This document shows positions 8,867 through 17,338 of a DNA stretch of 64,000 nt, piece after piece; position 1 is the stretch's first letter, and each line of letters opens with the position of its first letter. Origin of the DNA: Alphaproteobacteria bacterium (GTDB lineage Bacteria > Myxococcota_A > UBA796 > GCA-2862545). The notes beneath the pieces were generated by a model. The model had not been told where the DNA came from, did not search any database, and saw only the letters and a program-made list of their open reading frames with translations. Location: NCBI GenBank assembly GCA_020632885.1, contig JACKEQ010000018.1, positions 57,194 to 121,193 of the forward strand. Reading direction: 5' to 3'. A program made the translations under genes and the position numbers.

Positions 8867-9822
8867 CGTGCACCTCCGGCTTCCTGGAGGCGCCGCGCGA
8901 TCGCGCTCAGCAGGGCGTCGTCCTGCAGCGGCATCTCCTCGATCTCCAGGATCTCCACGCCCCGACCGCCATCCAGCGACCGCTTTCGCGCCTCGAGGTC
9001 GTCGAGGGCGCGCGTGGAGGACACCACCCCCACGAACCGCTCGTGACCGAAGTGCGCGTCGGTGAGCACGGGCTCGAGGGCCGCGCGCTCCTCCTCGGTG
9101 AACGGGTCGGTCAGCACGCGGTTCATGAGGATACCGCCCACGGGCGTAGCGGTCTCGCGCAGGCCGTCGAGCAGCTCCTCCGACTCCGTGATCGGCAGGA
9201 CCTCGGGCAGGGTGACGATCCACGCCGCGCACTTCTCGGGGTCCGTGAAGTAGGGGCGACCCTTGTGCATGGCCTCGGCGATCGGCCCGGTGGGCATGAG
9301 GGCCAGCAGGCGCTCGGGGAGCCCCGTGAGCCCGAGGGTGTGCCCGGAGGCCGGCATGTCCACGATGACGAGGTCGAAGCGGTCCGAACCGTCGGGGAGC
9401 TTCGCCTCGAGCAGGGTGAAGATGTGGTAGAAGATCCCCATCTCCCTGAAGGATGGCGCGGTGTCGAGCAGCTTGTGGAGCGCGGACGACCCCATGGCCG
9501 CCTTCACGACCGCGCCCACGGGGATCACGGTGCGGAAGAAGGCCTCGTGCCCGTTGCGCGGCCAGAGCACGCAGCCGTGCAGGCGATCGCCCACGTCGAG
9601 GTCCTTCGGGGCGCGGAGGTGCACGGGGTCGGCCGGGAGGGTGTCGCGGCCGAACATCCTGGCGAGCGGTGTGTAGTCACCGTCCGGCTCGCCGATCTCC
9701 GTGAGAAGGACCCGCTTCCCGCTGGCGGCGGCAGCGAGGGCGAGCCCGGCCGACAGGGTGGTGCGGCCCACGCCGCCCTTCCCCGTGACCAGCGCGACCC
9801 GCCTGTCGAATAGGTGCAGCAC
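8863..9822 (-). CDS. ArsA/Get3-like ATPase, first paralogue (signature Lys present, P-loop Lys replaced by Arg)
   Basis: Started at the GTG at 9822 because GGAGG lies five bases upstream; this gives 319 residues beginning MLHLFDRRVALVTGKGG. The Walker A motif reads GKGGVGRTT: the signature Lys is kept but the P-loop Lys is Arg, the mirror image of its neighbour. LTEIGEPDGDYTPLARMF and DLVIVDMPASGHTLGL correspond to switch I and Walker B of ArsA proteins. The two genes overlap by four bases. The complementary lysines suggest an obligate heterodimer with a single competent nucleotide site; this is inference. Confidence 0.82.
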   Translation of the reverse strand: MLHLFDRRVALVTGKGGVGRTTLSAGLALAAAASGKRVLLTEIGEPDGDYTPLARMFGRDTLPADPVHLRAPKDLDVGDRLHGCVLWPRNGHEAFFRTVIPVGAVVKAAMGSSALHKLLDTAPSFREMGIFYHIFTLLEAKLPDGSDRFDLVIVDMPASGHTLGLTGLPERLLALMPTGPIAEAMHKGRPYFTDPEKCAAWIVTLPEVLPITESEELLDGLRETATPVGGILMNRVLTDPFTEEERAALEPVLTDAHFGHERFVGVVSSTRALDDLEARKRSLDGGRGVEILEIEEMPLQDDALLSAIARRLQEAGGAR

Positions 9823-9904
9823 GCGTTCCTCCACGGGCCTAGTAGCGCCCCGGTCGCGGAATGCCAGGTGGGGGTGGGATGTGGTCACGGCTTCCGGTAT
9901 CTTG

Positions 9905-10468
9905 ATGCCGATGGAGCTCTTCCTCTTCGGTCTCTTGCTGTTGGCGGTCGCTGTCGCGGCCGCCTGGTGGTTCGCTTCGGGGCGCGGCGCAGCCGGCTCC
10001 TCCGAGCAGCCGCCGCCCCGCGCGTGGGCGAGCGAGACGGTCACGCCCGTGATGATGGGGCCGCGCAACAAGGCTCCGGAGCGCGTCGCGCGTCGGTTCG
10101 TGATCGACCAGGGCGCTCTGCTCGCGCTCAAGATGGCCCAGGTGGACGGCGAGATCGTGGACGTCGAGCGCGAGGCGGTGCGGCGCTTCATCCTCGCCGA
10201 GGGCCGCGACCTCGACGAGCACGGCGCAGAGCTGGCGCTCGCGCGGGCCGAGGGCAGCCTCGACAACCCGATCCAGGTCGAGAACGCCATCGAGGGGCTG
10301 CGCGCCCTGAGCAGCGAGGAGCAGCGCCAGGCCCTCGTGGACCTCCTGGTCCAGGTGGCCCAGGCAGACGGCCACATCCGCGACGCCGAGGTCGTGTTCA
10401 TGGAGCGGGTGGGCGCCAAGCTCGGCCTGTCGTCGGCGGACGTGAAGAAGCGCATCGCGCTGCCCTGA
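9905..10468 (+). CDS. TerB-like domain protein with N-terminal membrane anchor
   Basis: A 187-residue protein from the ATG at 9905 (a second ATG at 9911 is equally possible). Residues 4-25 form one transmembrane helix (LFLFGLLLLAVAVAAAWWF), followed by a Pro-rich linker and a C-terminal helical domain of about 120 residues. The repeated MAQVDGEIVDVEREAVRRF and VAQADGHIRDAEVVFMERV segments carry the paired acidic pattern of TerB/DjlA-type metal-binding domains. The stop is one base before the start of the kinase at 10470, so the two are probably co-expressed. Its cellular role is unknown. Confidence 0.75.
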   Translation: MPMELFLFGLLLLAVAVAAAWWFASGRGAAGSSEQPPPRAWASETVTPVMMGPRNKAPERVARRFVIDQGALLALKMAQVDGEIVDVEREAVRRFILAEGRDLDEHGAELALARAEGSLDNPIQVENAIEGLRALSSEEQRQALVDLLVQVAQADGHIRDAEVVFMERVGAKLGLSSADVKKRIALP

Positions 10469-10469
10469 G

Positions 10470-11840
10470 ATGAGCGTGGTCGGCGGTCGCTACCGGCTGC
10501 TCGAGCCCCTCGGCTCCGGCGCGACGGCCACGGTCTACCGGGCTGACGATCTGGTGCACGGGCGGGTCTGCGCGCTCAAGGTGCTCCGGCTCGACGGGCC
10601 CGACCGGGAACGGCTCGCGGCGCGGCTGCGTCGGGAGGCGGAGACGCTCACGCGGCTCGCCCACCCGAACGTCGTGCAGGTGTTCGAGGTGGGCGAGGAG
10701 GGCGGCAGCCCCTGGATCGCGATGGAGCTCGTGCCGGGCGGCACCCTGGCGGACCTGGTCGAGCGCGAGGGGCCTCTCTCGCCACGTCGGGCGCTCCAGG
10801 TGGTGCTCCAGATCCTGGCCGGACTGGAGGCCGTGCACGCGGCCGGGGTCGTGCACCGGGACGTCAAGCCCGAGAACGTCCTGGTGCTCGACGACGGCAC
10901 GTGCAAGCTCGCCGACTTCGGCATCGCGCTCGTCGATCAGCAGACCCGCACGACGGCGTCCGGCTTCGCGATGGGCAGCCTGCCCTACATGTCGCCCGAG
11001 CAGCGGGTGGACGCCCACGCCGCCGGACCCCGCAGTGATCTCTACGCGTCCGGGGCCACGCTGTACTTCCTGCTCACGGGGGCCACGCCGGTGGACCTGT
11101 TCCTCGCGTCCCCGTCGTCGCCGCGGTTCGCGGGGCTGCCCGAGGGCCTCGTGGAGCTCGTGCGCCAGTGCACCCACGCCGACCCTTCCCGGCGCTTCCA
11201 GACGGCCGTGGAGATGTCCGAGGCGCTGCGGCGGTGCCTGCCGCTCGCGTCGGACGACGCCCTCGACGCGACCACGCCCGTGTACGTGGGCTCCCCGGAC
11301 CGGGTGGAGACGGCCGTGGTGCCCGAGCGGCGCGTGCACGATCACCACGCCCACGCCCTCGAGAACGAGGGCCTGCGCGAGCTCCTGGCCGAGCAGGCGG
11401 CGGCCCGCCAGAGGTCCTCGCGGAACATGCGCCGGTGGAGCCTGGCGCTCGGGGTCACCCTGCTCGGCGTCGTGGTGGCCGTGGGGGGACGGATGTCCCT
11501 CGACCACTGGATCGCGGAGCAGCAGGCGCAGCGGGTCGCCCTGAAGAGCCCGCTCGCGGGAACCTGGCGCGGCATCCACGGCACACACGAAGCCGAGCTG
11601 GTGCTCGAGGGACCCCACAGCCTGCTGCACGGCGAGGTTCGCCTCCGTCGCGCCGGAGACGAGCGAACCCTCGCGGTGCGGGGCGTGCTCGACGGGGGCG
11701 TGCTCCTCCTCGAGGTGGGGCCGGACGGGGGACGCTACCGGGCCCTGTTGGAGGTCCCCGATCGTCTGGACGGCGAGTACGCGGAAGGGGCCTCGCGAGA
11801 GCCGTTCCACCTCGTGCGGATCGAGACCCCCGGTCGCTGA
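10470..11840 (+). CDS. Ser/Thr protein kinase with C-terminal membrane helix
   Basis: A 456-residue Hanks-type kinase. Motifs in order: LGSGATATVYRA (Gly-rich loop), ALKVLR (catalytic Lys), VVHRDVKPENVLVL, ADFGIALVD and GSLPYMSPEQ. A linker leads to a transmembrane helix near residues 325-345 (WSLALGVTLLGVVVAVGG), and about 110 residues should lie outside; that part reads like a small beta domain (GTWRGIHGTHEAELVLEG). It follows the TerB-like gene by one base and is followed by the FHA gene, so a phospho-signalling set is likely. Confidence 0.9.
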   Translation: MSVVGGRYRLLEPLGSGATATVYRADDLVHGRVCALKVLRLDGPDRERLAARLRREAETLTRLAHPNVVQVFEVGEEGGSPWIAMELVPGGTLADLVEREGPLSPRRALQVVLQILAGLEAVHAAGVVHRDVKPENVLVLDDGTCKLADFGIALVDQQTRTTASGFAMGSLPYMSPEQRVDAHAAGPRSDLYASGATLYFLLTGATPVDLFLASPSSPRFAGLPEGLVELVRQCTHADPSRRFQTAVEMSEALRRCLPLASDDALDATTPVYVGSPDRVETAVVPERRVHDHHAHALENEGLRELLAEQAAARQRSSRNMRRWSLALGVTLLGVVVAVGGRMSLDHWIAEQQAQRVALKSPLAGTWRGIHGTHEAELVLEGPHSLLHGEVRLRRAGDERTLAVRGVLDGGVLLLEVGPDGGRYRALLEVPDRLDGEYAEGASREPFHLVRIETPGR

Positions 11841-11848
11841 GCTATCCT
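11841..11848 (+). promoter_or_regulatory. Candidate -10 element GCTATCCT
   Basis: GCTATCCT begins one base after the stop of the kinase gene and ends 19 bases before the GTG of the FHA gene, with GGAGGGA between. The identical octamer precedes the MopE-like gene on the other strand (20844-20851). Promoter function is inferred from recurrence. Confidence 0.4.
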
Positions 11849-11867
11849 CGGCGGACCCGGAGGGAAC

Positions 11868-12815
11868 GTGAGAGTCGAGCTCGTGCTGACGTCCAGCGGG
11901 CAGGCGGTGCCGCTCACCGAGGCGCCCCTGCAGCTCGGGCGGGGTCCCGCGAACCACGTGGTGATCACCGACGACACCGTGTCGTGGAACCACGCGCAGG
12001 TGTGGGTCGAGGGCGGCCGGGTGTGGATCCGCGACCTCGGGAGCCGCAACGGAACCTGGGTCAACGAGGGTGCGGTGCGCGGTGCCCAGCCAGTCGAGCC
12101 CGGTGACGTGCTGCGGTTCGGGCTGCACCAGAAGGCCGGGCTGCGCGTGCCGTTCGGCGAGGATGAGCCCCTCGCGGCCGTGCTCAAGCTCGAGGAGATG
12201 GCCACCGGCCTGCAGTTCATGCTGCAGAGCAACCGCTTCCACATCGGGTCGGCTCCGGACGCCCACCTGCGCATCGAGGGGGCTCCCGCGCGCGCCGCGA
12301 CGCTCCTCATCCACGAGGACGAGATCTGGGTCGGCACGGCCGACGAGGAGTTCCAGGTCGCCGTGGACGAGCCGTTCGTGGTGGCGGGTCGCACGATGCG
12401 CATCGTGGAGGCGCGGGTCGACCACGTGCCCACGGTCGAGCACAGCCTCGTGAAGTACCCCTACACCGCGCGGCTGATCGCGAACGGGCCGCGCGGTCCC
12501 GAGGCCTTCCTGTCGGGGCCGGCGGGCGAGCGGCACCAGTGCGACGGCAACCGGGCGATCCTGCTGCTGCTGCTGGCCCGGGCCCTGGCGCGCGACCGCG
12601 AGGCCCGTGTCGACGAGGACGAAGAGGGCTGGGTGTCCGACGAGGACGTGCGCACCGGCGTCTGGGGCCGCGGGCGCGGGACGAAGAGCGGGCTCAACGT
12701 GCTGGTGCACCGAACGCGCAAGCAGCTCGAGACCGACGGCTTCGACCCCTGGTTCATCGAGAAGAAGCGACGGGGGATCCGCGCCCGTCTGCAGGAGATC
12801 GACCTCGAGGAGTGA
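11868..12815 (+). CDS. FHA-domain protein with C-terminal winged-helix-like segment
   Basis: A 315-residue protein started at the GTG at 11868 behind GGAGGGAAC. Residues 18-75 are an FHA phosphothreonine-binding domain (LQLGRGPANHVVI, WNHAQVWV, IRDLGSRNGTWVNE). A second beta-rich segment looks FHA-like but degenerate. The last 90 residues (DEDVRTGVWGRGRGTKSGLNVLVHRTRKQLE) resemble a winged-helix transcriptional-regulator C-terminal domain. The combination suggests a phospho-dependent regulator downstream of the adjacent kinase. This link rests on gene order and family knowledge. Confidence 0.82.
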   Translation: MRVELVLTSSGQAVPLTEAPLQLGRGPANHVVITDDTVSWNHAQVWVEGGRVWIRDLGSRNGTWVNEGAVRGAQPVEPGDVLRFGLHQKAGLRVPFGEDEPLAAVLKLEEMATGLQFMLQSNRFHIGSAPDAHLRIEGAPARAATLLIHEDEIWVGTADEEFQVAVDEPFVVAGRTMRIVEARVDHVPTVEHSLVKYPYTARLIANGPRGPEAFLSGPAGERHQCDGNRAILLLLLARALARDREARVDEDEEGWVSDEDVRTGVWGRGRGTKSGLNVLVHRTRKQLETDGFDPWFIEKKRRGIRARLQEIDLEE

Positions 12816-12847
12816 ACAACCCGTTCCTGTCGGTCACCGATCCACGA

Positions 12848-12855
12848 GCTATGTT
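12848..12855 (+). promoter_or_regulatory. Candidate -10 element GCTATGTT
   Basis: GCTATGTT lies 26 bases before the ATG at 12882 and matches the GCTA-nnnT pattern seen before several other genes in the window. There is no recognisable -35 box. Confidence 0.3.
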
Positions 12856-12881
12856 CTGGGTGGCGCGGAGTGAGGAACAGG

Positions 12882-14339
12882 ATGAGGACAGCGGTGAAGG
12901 GCCTTCTTGCGGTGACCCTCATGGGTTGTTCCGGCGAGCCCGAGCCCACCGGGGCCACCATCCAGTGGCCGGCGCCCAAGCCCTACCAGGTGGACGGCGA
13001 GCAGGGGAACATCGTCGTCTCGCGGCTCGACCGTCCGGAGAACCCGCGGGTGGACGTGTTCGCGGTGTTCGGAGACGACCTGCAGGGGTTCGACAACGCG
13101 GCTGCGTGCGCCCAGGACTTCATGCCCTGTGTCGGGGGCCCGCGCCTGCCGTACGGCGAGGTGGCGTTCCTCTCCAACACGCGCTTCTGGCCGGACGCCA
13201 CCGCCTACACCTGGGTGGGCGACGAGATGCTCATCGGGTCGTCGATCGCAGACTTCGTGCACGACCCCGAGAGCGGCCTCGCGGCCTACCGGGGCGGCGG
13301 AGAGCAGCGGCCCACGGGCAGCGTGCGCGTGCGGCTGGGCGGCGAGTGGACCGACCTGGACGCCGCGATGGGCTTCCTGCTGCCGGACTTCGAGGTCACC
13401 GCACCCGACCTCGCCGTCGACCAGCGTCTGGACCTCTCGGGGCCGCCCGTCACCTTCGAGTGGGACAGCCTCGGCGGGCGAGAGATCTGGCTCTGGGCCC
13501 AGGGCGAGTTCTCCCGGCGGCTCGTGCGCGTGCCGGACACCGGGTCCTACACGCTCAATCCGTTCGAGCTGGGCCTCGGGCCGGCCGAGAAGGTCGAGAT
13601 CGGCCTGGCGGCCGTCACCACGGACTCGCTGGACGTGGCCGGCAACGAGCTCGACGTGCTCACGCTCTCCGGGGCCGGCTGGACCGGCTCGGTGTGCGGC
13701 GACTTCCTGGACGTGCCGATCGAGGCCACGCCGCCACCGGAGTTCGACTCCCCGCGTCAGCCCGCGTTCTACGGCTACGGCTTCAACGGCATCATCGACG
13801 ACGGCATCCGCGACTACCGCGACATCGACACCGGCGAGCTGCGCAGCGCCGAGATGTACTTCGACTTCTACGACGAGGACTTCCAGAGGGTCTGCACGAT
13901 CCGCTACGACGCCAGCGACGCCGCCAAGCGTCCGCCGCTCATCCTCGACAGCGAGGCCGAGCAGTACGCCACCTTCCGCATCTCCCTGTTCAACGGCGAG
14001 AGCACCTGCGGGCGGATCGACCCCACCATCACGGGCTACCAGGACCTCCGCAACTTCGTCGAGCAGTACGACTGGTCGTTCTCGGTCGGCGACCTCACGG
14101 ACCTCGTCGACCCCCTGCGCGCCGGGTTCGGCGAGGACATCTGGGCCAACCAGGGGCAGTTCGTGTTCGGGATGTTCTGGAGCCAGGACGGCCTGTTCGG
14201 CCAGGAGCGGGGCTACGGCTACCACACCGCCACCCCCACCTGCTACCAGGGCAGCCTGAACGCCGCGCACCTGGCGCCGGACGGCGAGCTCAACGACGGG
14301 TACTACTTCACGTTCCCGTACTACATCGACCGTCTCTGA
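12882..14339 (+). CDS. Large lipoprotein of unknown function
   Basis: A 485-residue product started at the ATG at 12882, preceded by GAGGAACAGG; a GTG 12 bases upstream is a weaker choice. The leader MRTAVKGLLAVTLMGC has a good lipobox. The mature part has no repeats and no recognised domain. It contains VTFEWDSLGGREIWLWAQGEF and several Cys residues (PSSPC-type spacing is absent), and ends with PYYIDRL. It should be attached to the periplasmic or outer membrane surface. Gene order gives no functional clue. Confidence 0.65.
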   Translation: MRTAVKGLLAVTLMGCSGEPEPTGATIQWPAPKPYQVDGEQGNIVVSRLDRPENPRVDVFAVFGDDLQGFDNAAACAQDFMPCVGGPRLPYGEVAFLSNTRFWPDATAYTWVGDEMLIGSSIADFVHDPESGLAAYRGGGEQRPTGSVRVRLGGEWTDLDAAMGFLLPDFEVTAPDLAVDQRLDLSGPPVTFEWDSLGGREIWLWAQGEFSRRLVRVPDTGSYTLNPFELGLGPAEKVEIGLAAVTTDSLDVAGNELDVLTLSGAGWTGSVCGDFLDVPIEATPPPEFDSPRQPAFYGYGFNGIIDDGIRDYRDIDTGELRSAEMYFDFYDEDFQRVCTIRYDASDAAKRPPLILDSEAEQYATFRISLFNGESTCGRIDPTITGYQDLRNFVEQYDWSFSVGDLTDLVDPLRAGFGEDIWANQGQFVFGMFWSQDGLFGQERGYGYHTATPTCYQGSLNAAHLAPDGELNDGYYFTFPYYIDRL

Positions 14340-14345
14340 GGCCCT

Positions 14346-15401
14346 TCAGAGAGCGGGGATCCGCACCGGCAGGCGCCTGGAGCCCCAGGAGCCCGGCCGG
14401 TCCTCGAACACCCCGGCGAGTGGCGCGCCACACGCGCCGCACGCGCCTCCTGCGAGGTTCCAGCGCGTGACGACGTAGCCGTCGCGACCGATGACCTCCT
14501 CGCCGCACGAGGCGCAACGGGTGGCCGCCGTGGCCGGGTGACGCACGTTGCCCGTGTACACGTGGTGGAGCCCGTTGGCCTTCGCGATGCGCCAGGACCG
14601 CAGCAGCGTGTCGAGGGGCGTTCGGCCCCGGTCGTCCAGCTTGAAGTCCGGGTGGAAGGCCGTGAGGTGCAGGGGCACGTCCGGCCCCAGGGTGTCGGCG
14701 ATCCAGGAGGTCATCCGGTCGATCTCCGCCTCCGAGTCGTTCGCTCCCGGGATCAGGAGGGTGGTGAGCTCCACCCAGCAGGACGTCTCGTTCACGGCGT
14801 ACGCGATGGTCTCGAGCACCTCCGGGAGGCGCGCGAAGCAGAGCTTCTCGTAGAAGCCGTCGGTGAACGCCTTCAGGTCGATGTTCGCGGCGTCCATGGC
14901 GCCGAAGAACGCGTCGCGGGCGGGCGGGCGGATGTAGCCCGCCGTGACGGCCACGCTGCGCATGCCGCGCTCCCGGCACGCCTCGGCCGTGTCGATCGCG
15001 TACTCCGCGAAGATGACGGGGTCGTTGTAGGTGTACGCCACGCTGCGGCACCCCAGGCGCTCCGCCTCGGCCGCGATGGCTTCCGGGGTCGCGGTGTCCT
15101 GCAGGCGGTCGTCCCGCCGGGCCTTGCTGATGTCCCAGTTCTGGCAGAACCGGCAGCCCAGGTTGCAGCCGGCCGTCCCGAACGAGAGCACGGGTGTCCC
15201 CGGGAGGAAGTGCGCCAGGGGCTTCTTCTCGATGGGGTCCACGCAGAATCCCGAGGAGCGGCCGTAGGTCGTGAGCTCGATGCCGTCGTCGGTGGCCTGG
15301 CGCACGAAGCAGAAGCCCCGCTGGCCAGGCGACAGGGTGCACTCCCGGGGGCAGAGGTCGCAGCGGAACCTGCCGTCCACCGGGGTCCACCAGCGCGTCA
15401 C
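14346..15401 (-). CDS. amrS: AmmeMemoRadiSam system radical SAM enzyme
   Basis: A 351-residue protein from the GTG at 15401, whose first bases overlap the stop of the AMMECR1 gene (GTGA). It carries the radical SAM cluster motif CNLGCRFC and, near the N-terminus, additional Cys pairs (CDLCPRECTLSPGQRGFC) typical of the AmmeMemoRadiSam enzyme. A C-terminal CASCGEEV/CGACGAPL zinc-ribbon-like tail is also present. The family is related to PflA-type activases. Its product is unknown, but it is widely conserved with the AMMECR1 and Memo proteins, both encoded just upstream here. Confidence 0.9.
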   Translation of the reverse strand: MTRWWTPVDGRFRCDLCPRECTLSPGQRGFCFVRQATDDGIELTTYGRSSGFCVDPIEKKPLAHFLPGTPVLSFGTAGCNLGCRFCQNWDISKARRDDRLQDTATPEAIAAEAERLGCRSVAYTYNDPVIFAEYAIDTAEACRERGMRSVAVTAGYIRPPARDAFFGAMDAANIDLKAFTDGFYEKLCFARLPEVLETIAYAVNETSCWVELTTLLIPGANDSEAEIDRMTSWIADTLGPDVPLHLTAFHPDFKLDDRGRTPLDTLLRSWRIAKANGLHHVYTGNVRHPATAATRCASCGEEVIGRDGYVVTRWNLAGGACGACGAPLAGVFEDRPGSWGSRRLPVRIPAL

Positions 15402-15898
15402 GTGCGCTTCTCGACGGTGAACCGCTCGAGCGTCACCGGCGCGTGGGGCGGGATGCCCGCCTTGCGTCGGCAGATCCGGATCTGGTCGGCAGGGGTGTCG
15501 ACCCCTTCGAGGTCCGGCAGGAGCACGCCCCTGCGGTGACCGCTGGTGACGATGACCCCGTAGCGACGGGCGTCCAGCGCGTCCTCGGTGGTGGGCTCCG
15601 GGACCGAGAGGAGGCTGATGGACGTCTGCAGCGACCCGAGCTCCTCGGGGGAGACGGGCGGGAAGCGGGAGTCGCGGGTGCCCGCCAGCACGGCCACCGT
15701 GGCGACCTCCTCGGCCAGCGTGGGCAGGGTGGGGGCCAGGTGACCGATGCACCCGCGGAGGTCGCCCGCCTTCTCGAGCGTGACGAACACTCCCCGCGAC
15801 CGATCGAGAGGCGCGTCCAGCGCGGGGGGTGCGTAGGGCTCGCCGCGCACGGCAGCCGACAGCGCTTCGCGCGCGATGGTGACGAGCGGATCAGGCAT
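15398..15898 (-). CDS. amrA: AMMECR1-domain protein (AmmeMemoRadiSam protein A)
   Basis: A 166-residue protein from the ATG at 15898. The hallmark LRGCIGHL motif is present (KAGDLRGCIGHLAPTLP), as are TRDSRFPPVSPEEL and SISLLSVPEP, all conserved in AMMECR1. It shares eight bases with the end of the Memo gene (ATGCCTGA) and four with the radical SAM gene, so the three form a tightly coupled operon. The molecular activity of AMMECR1 is not established. Confidence 0.92.
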   Translation of the reverse strand: MPDPLVTIAREALSAAVRGEPYAPPALDAPLDRSRGVFVTLEKAGDLRGCIGHLAPTLPTLAEEVATVAVLAGTRDSRFPPVSPEELGSLQTSISLLSVPEPTTEDALDARRYGVIVTSGHRRGVLLPDLEGVDTPADQIRICRRKAGIPPHAPVTLERFTVEKRT

Positions 15899-16658
15899 GG
15901 GCCACCGCCGGCACGAACAGGGCCTCGCAGTAGCCCACGCCGAACGGGCCCTCGTAGGCGAGCACGGGGTCGTTCGGCACGGTGGGCCCCAGGGCGCCGA
16001 GCAGGACCTCCGTGGTGTCCACGACGTCCTCGGCGGCGCGCTCCCGGAGCTCCCGCGCGACCGACACGGCACCGAGCAGGTCGCCCTCCCGCAGGGACCG
16101 CACGAAGCCCTCGTCGAAGGTGTGCGCGCGGGGGTCGAACCCCGCGGGCGCGCCGGGCTGGAGCCGGTGGGACATGTCGCCGCTCGCCACGAGCCCCCAG
16201 GGGACCCGCGACCGGAGCCGCTCGCCGATGGCGCCCGCGTCGCGGTTGTTCCACGGGACGCCGAGCACCGCCGTGGGCCCGCTCCAGCCGGCCTCCACGA
16301 GGAACCAGAGGGGCACGAGGGCCCCGTGGTCGAGGGGTTGGGCGGCCACGGGCGCGAGCGGGAGGTCGCCGAGGGCGTCGCGCACGGCCGGTGCGGCGTT
16401 CGGCAGGGCCAGCCCCACCTCCGGGCATCCGAACCGCGCGAAGGTCCCCTCGAGCTGCTCACCGTCCACCAGACCCCAGCGGTGGCGGTCGCGCGGCGTG
16501 TGGGGCGAGAGCACCACCAGCACCTCGGGACCGGTGTCCACCACGGCTCGTGCCACCCTCCGCATCGCCGCGGTGGTGGTGGCGCAGTCCGCCGCACGGG
16601 CCCGGCCGATGGCCGGGATCACGATGGGGGCGTGGCACATGAGGGCGATCGCGCGCAT
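15891..16658 (-). CDS. amrB: Memo / class III extradiol dioxygenase-like protein (AmmeMemoRadiSam protein B)
   Basis: A 255-residue protein started at the ATG at 16658 because AGGAGGTG lies just upstream. The start MRAIALMCHAPIVIPAIG with the metal-binding His, followed by VLVVLSPHTPRDRH and PLDHGALVPLWFL, matches LigB-type class III extradiol dioxygenases, the fold to which Memo belongs. It leads the three-gene AmmeMemoRadiSam operon. Whether it retains dioxygenase-type metal chemistry is unclear. Confidence 0.85.
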   Translation of the reverse strand: MRAIALMCHAPIVIPAIGRARAADCATTTAAMRRVARAVVDTGPEVLVVLSPHTPRDRHRWGLVDGEQLEGTFARFGCPEVGLALPNAAPAVRDALGDLPLAPVAAQPLDHGALVPLWFLVEAGWSGPTAVLGVPWNNRDAGAIGERLRSRVPWGLVASGDMSHRLQPGAPAGFDPRAHTFDEGFVRSLREGDLLGAVSVARELRERAAEDVVDTTEVLLGALGPTVPNDPVLAYEGPFGVGYCEALFVPAVAHA

Positions 16659-16694
16659 CGCGCACCTCCTGTGCACAACGTATTCCGCCAGCCC

Positions 16695-17294
16695 TCACCC
16701 GAGGGTGCGACGTGCGCGGGCGAGCACGCGCTGCACGTCCGGCTCGTCGAGGTGGCGCGCGACGAACGCGTCCAGGTGCGGCCGGTCGGTGGTGCCCTTC
16801 GCGCCGTGGCGGAGCAGGAGGAGCCCCCAGAGGAGGTAGGCGTCCGCGGGCCCGCGGGTGGCTCCGATCCAGCCGTCGGCCACCCGGGTCTCCAGGATGT
16901 CCACCAGCGGCGGGAGGAGACGCTCCACGACGTCCGCGCGGGTGGCGTCGGGGGCAGAGGGGTCGAAGAGGGGCCCCAGGACGGCCTGGTGGAGCTCGGT
17001 GGCCACGAACGCCACGTCCTCGAGCACCCGGCGACGCTCGGCGGCCGTGCGGTCGGGGCCGTGGACCGTGTCGAGGTGCGTCAGGATCCCGACGATCTCG
17101 GTGAGCCGCTCGCCGTCCGGCAGCACGAGCACGGGCACCTTGCGCTTGGGGTTGACCTCCGCGAACGCTTCGCCGTCGACGCGGGTGGCGCGGCCGCGGG
17201 TCACGTGGCGGACCTCGTAGGGCAGGCCGTGGCGGGTGAGCTCGAGCTCCACGGCGAGGGCGCAGCTGAACGGGAACGAGAAGAGAGTGTGCAT
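16695..17294 (-). CDS. Glutathione S-transferase-like protein
   Basis: A 199-residue protein from the ATG at 17294, with GGAGG upstream. The N-terminal thioredoxin-like half (MHTLFSFPFSCALAVELELTRHGLPYEVRHV, then NPKRKVPVLVLPDGERLTEI) has the conserved cis-Pro and the Glu-Ile following it that bind glutathione. The C-terminal half is helical. The substrate is unknown. It is divergent from a GlxA/AraC-type regulator only 44 bases away, which may control it. Confidence 0.85.
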   Translation of the reverse strand: MHTLFSFPFSCALAVELELTRHGLPYEVRHVTRGRATRVDGEAFAEVNPKRKVPVLVLPDGERLTEIVGILTHLDTVHGPDRTAAERRRVLEDVAFVATELHQAVLGPLFDPSAPDATRADVVERLLPPLVDILETRVADGWIGATRGPADAYLLWGLLLLRHGAKGTTDRPHLDAFVARHLDEPDVQRVLARARRTLG

Positions 17295-17338
17295 TCGAAC
17301 CTCCACCCCGAGGGTCACCCGGGCTAGGGTCGTCTGAA

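Noticed and set aside
7748..9822. Arsenic resistance operon
   Set aside because: The ATPases are ArsA-like, but no arsB, arsC, arsR or arsD gene is nearby and the active sites are altered.
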